A stretch of 64,000 bases of DNA from positions 186,001 to 250,000 of the forward strand of contig NZ_JBANFI010000003.1 in NCBI RefSeq assembly GCF_045055655.1, in the 5' to 3' direction. Numbering within the stretch: position 1 is the stretch's first letter; each line of letters opens with the position of its first letter. A program made the position numbers and the translations under genes. Below the pieces are notes generated by a model. That model searched no databases. It was not told where the DNA came from and saw nothing but the letters and a program-made list of their open reading frames with translations. This DNA is from Marinospirillum alkalitolerans (lineage in GTDB: Bacteria; Pseudomonadota; Gammaproteobacteria; Pseudomonadales; Halomonadaceae). Shown here one piece after another: positions 62,692-64,000 of the stretch.

Positions 62692-63369
62692 TCAGAAATC
62701 AAGTGGCTCAGGATCACCCAAGATCCTGGGCACGCGCTGCCAGAGATGCAGATCACCCAGAGTACGCATCCTGGCCGCCACCTCGCGCAACCAGAGGCGC
62801 TTCATATCCTGCCAGTCTGGACCAGGCGCAGCGCATCCCGCCACCTCCAGCCCAAGAGATTCAGCAATATAGAGCGCACGCGGCAGATGGTAATCCTGCG
62901 TGACCAGCAATGCACGCTGCAGCTGAAACACATCACGGGCACGCTTTAAGGTATCAAAGGTACTGAGCCCAGCATAATCCAGTGTTGTGCTGGTGGTGGG
63001 CACCTCCAGATCCTGCAGGGCACGCTGCATACGCAGGGGCTCGTTGTAATAAAAGGTGCGGTTATCGCCAGAAAGAAGCAGATGCTCTACGCGCTGGGCA
63101 TGATACAAGGCTGCGGCCTGCTCAACGCGACCAAAAAAATGCGGGTTAGGTGCACCCGAGCGCAAAAACTGACTGGTACCAAAGACGATCGCGACGGAAA
63201 AATCATTCGCGCACAGCTCGACCTGCTGCTCGATTTTGCTTTGCTGGCGCAGCACAAACCAGCTATTCAACACGAGCAGCAATAAAACGCAGAAGAGGGC
63301 TATCAAAGCAAGGCGCGAGAACCAACGCATCAACCAGCGCACAGGTTTTTCCTTATTTGTCATCATCAT
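62692..63369 (-). CDS. SanA-like DUF218 membrane-anchored protein
   Basis: A 225-residue protein with one N-terminal membrane helix (about 17-40) and a DUF218-type Rossmann-like domain with VFGTSQFLRSGAPNPHFFGRVEQA, LLLSGDN and LVTQDYHLPRALYIA, as in SanA. SanA influences envelope permeability and vancomycin resistance in E. coli. The start is at one of three consecutive ATGs from 63369. Confidence 0.9.
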   Translation of the reverse strand: MMMTNKEKPVRWLMRWFSRLALIALFCVLLLLVLNSWFVLRQQSKIEQQVELCANDFSVAIVFGTSQFLRSGAPNPHFFGRVEQAAALYHAQRVEHLLLSGDNRTFYYNEPLRMQRALQDLEVPTTSTTLDYAGLSTFDTLKRARDVFQLQRALLVTQDYHLPRALYIAESLGLEVAGCAAPGPDWQDMKRLWLREVAARMRTLGDLHLWQRVPRILGDPEPLDF

Positions 63370-63460
63370 GACACTTATCTAAACACGAAATGTCATTCAG
63401 CGCGATACGACTTCCTGCTTGTTTTCTGCTGGATTGGATTGCACTCAGAGCGCGAAAACA

Positions 63461-63478
63461 TTAGACTCACCAGTCTAA
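63461..63478. promoter_or_regulatory. Palindromic operator-like site before the MipA-like gene
   Basis: TTAGACT-CACC-AGTCTAA is a 7-bp inverted repeat with a 4-bp spacer, ending 29 bp before ATG 63508. TetR-family repressors bind sites of this size and sequence style; the regulator is not in the window. Confidence 0.45.
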
Positions 63479-63507
63479 ATTTGCACTCACTGAATCAAGG
63501 GTAATCT

Positions 63508-64000
63508 ATGTCTCGATACTGGCGACTCTGGCTCTGCCTGATGGTTTTTTTCTGCCTACCGGCGCAAGCCCAGTTCAGTGCTGGCATAGGGTTCAGCGCC
63601 AGCCAAAGTCCCTATCAGGGCGTCAGCAGCAATCCGAACACCATCCCTGCTTATGTCAACTACCAAGGCCAACGCCTTTATCTACGCGGCACTGAACTTG
63701 GATTCGCCCTCTGGCAACAAGGCGATCGCCAACAAGCCTTCAGCCTCAATGTGATCGCCAGTGGGCGCTTGGCTGGGTATCATGCGAGTGACTCGGCTTT
63801 TCTCACCGGCATGGCAACACGACGCTGGTCTTTAGATGGCGGGCTGGCTTTATCTGGACGCCATCAACAGCATCTTTTTTCTATTAAAGCTGTGCATGAT
63901 CTTTTGGATCACCACCAAGGCTATGAGATCAGTGGTTACTATGGTCACCTGTTGCGCCTTCATCCACGCTGGACACTGACTCCTGGGGTTCAGCTGAGTT
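63508..64000 (+). CDS. MipA/OmpV-family outer-membrane protein, 3' end cut by window
   Basis: The visible 164 residues have a signal peptide (about 1-22, FFCLPAQAQ) and barrel strands with the MipA/OmpV pattern: GIGFSASQSPYQG, then a GTELGFALW strand and a VHDLLDHHQGYEISGYYGH segment. The family comprises outer-membrane proteins, some scaffolding murein enzymes. AAGGGTAA precedes ATG 63508. The frame is open at position 64000. Confidence 0.82.
   Translation, partial: MSRYWRLWLCLMVFFCLPAQAQFSAGIGFSASQSPYQGVSSNPNTIPAYVNYQGQRLYLRGTELGFALWQQGDRQQAFSLNVIASGRLAGYHASDSAFLTGMATRRWSLDGGLALSGRHQQHLFSIKAVHDLLDHHQGYEISGYYGHLLRLHPRWTLTPGVQLS

Overview
The window reads as a chromosomal segment of a free-living, motile, respiring gammaproteobacterium. 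The pointers are the rnr-rlmB-rpsF-rpsR-DUF2232-rplI-dnaB block, a Pseudomonas-type trpGDC cluster separate from trpB, the DUF934-cysH-cysG sulfur/siroheme set, CheV, HiPIP, FapA-like DUF342 and several c-di-GMP proteins. An Oceanospirillales-type marine or halotolerant lineage is my inference from gene content; it is not proven by the sequence. No prophage, insertion sequence, CRISPR array or other clear mobile element is visible. Genes are densely packed on both strands, mostly as short operons.

Layout. 1-1.5 kb: 5' part of a PP2C-phosphatase/protein-kinase fusion whose catalytic motifs look degenerate in both domains. 1.7-6.9 kb: ppa, a LysR regulator, an NCS2-like permease, ppnN and a small membrane protein. 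6.9-13.7 kb: flavodoxin, a small helical protein, a CBS/PAS/GGDEF/EAL protein, a tandem-receiver protein and a FapA/DUF342 protein. 13.7-17.9 kb: ung, ribE, a degenerate exonuclease-like protein coupled to tatD, an SDR and a DCC thiol protein. 18.0-22.0 kb: cheV, uup, a diguanylate cyclase. 22.2-30.9 kb: two MFS transporters, a LysR regulator, a TauE/SafE-type exporter, ycbL, then a YCF48-like beta-propeller protein with an RND/MMPL permease. 31-37.2 kb: trpGDC, yhfA, an octanucleotide tandem repeat, DUF934-cysH-cysG. 37.2-43.3 kb: REC-PilZ protein, an unknown membrane protein, a chemoreceptor with a c-type haem motif, orphan trpB, DUF3392, an unknown protein. 43.3-50.7 kb: the replication/ribosomal block. 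50.9-51.1 kb: two identical tRNA-Leu(CAG) genes. 51.4-53.2 kb: gdx (sugE) behind a guanidine-II riboswitch, and a beta-CASP nuclease. 53.3-55.7 kb: small envelope proteins and HiPIP. 55.8-64 kb: an RND pump with its adaptor, mscS, a KamA-family radical SAM enzyme, a SanA-like protein and the start of a MipA/OmpV porin-like gene.

How it fits together. Signalling is prominent: two GGDEF proteins, a PilZ receiver, CheV, a haem-type chemoreceptor and a tandem receiver suggest coupling of redox or nucleotide status to motility. Sulfur assimilation (APS reductase plus siroheme synthase) and tryptophan synthesis are partial pathways here: cysI, trpE and trpA are not in the window.

The most informative non-coding finding is the gdx leader. 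It has two hairpins with ACGA loops, and an 8-nt stretch of the first hairpin region is perfectly complementary to the gdx Shine-Dalgarno sequence. The most unusual protein is the apparently double-dead phosphatase/kinase at the left edge.
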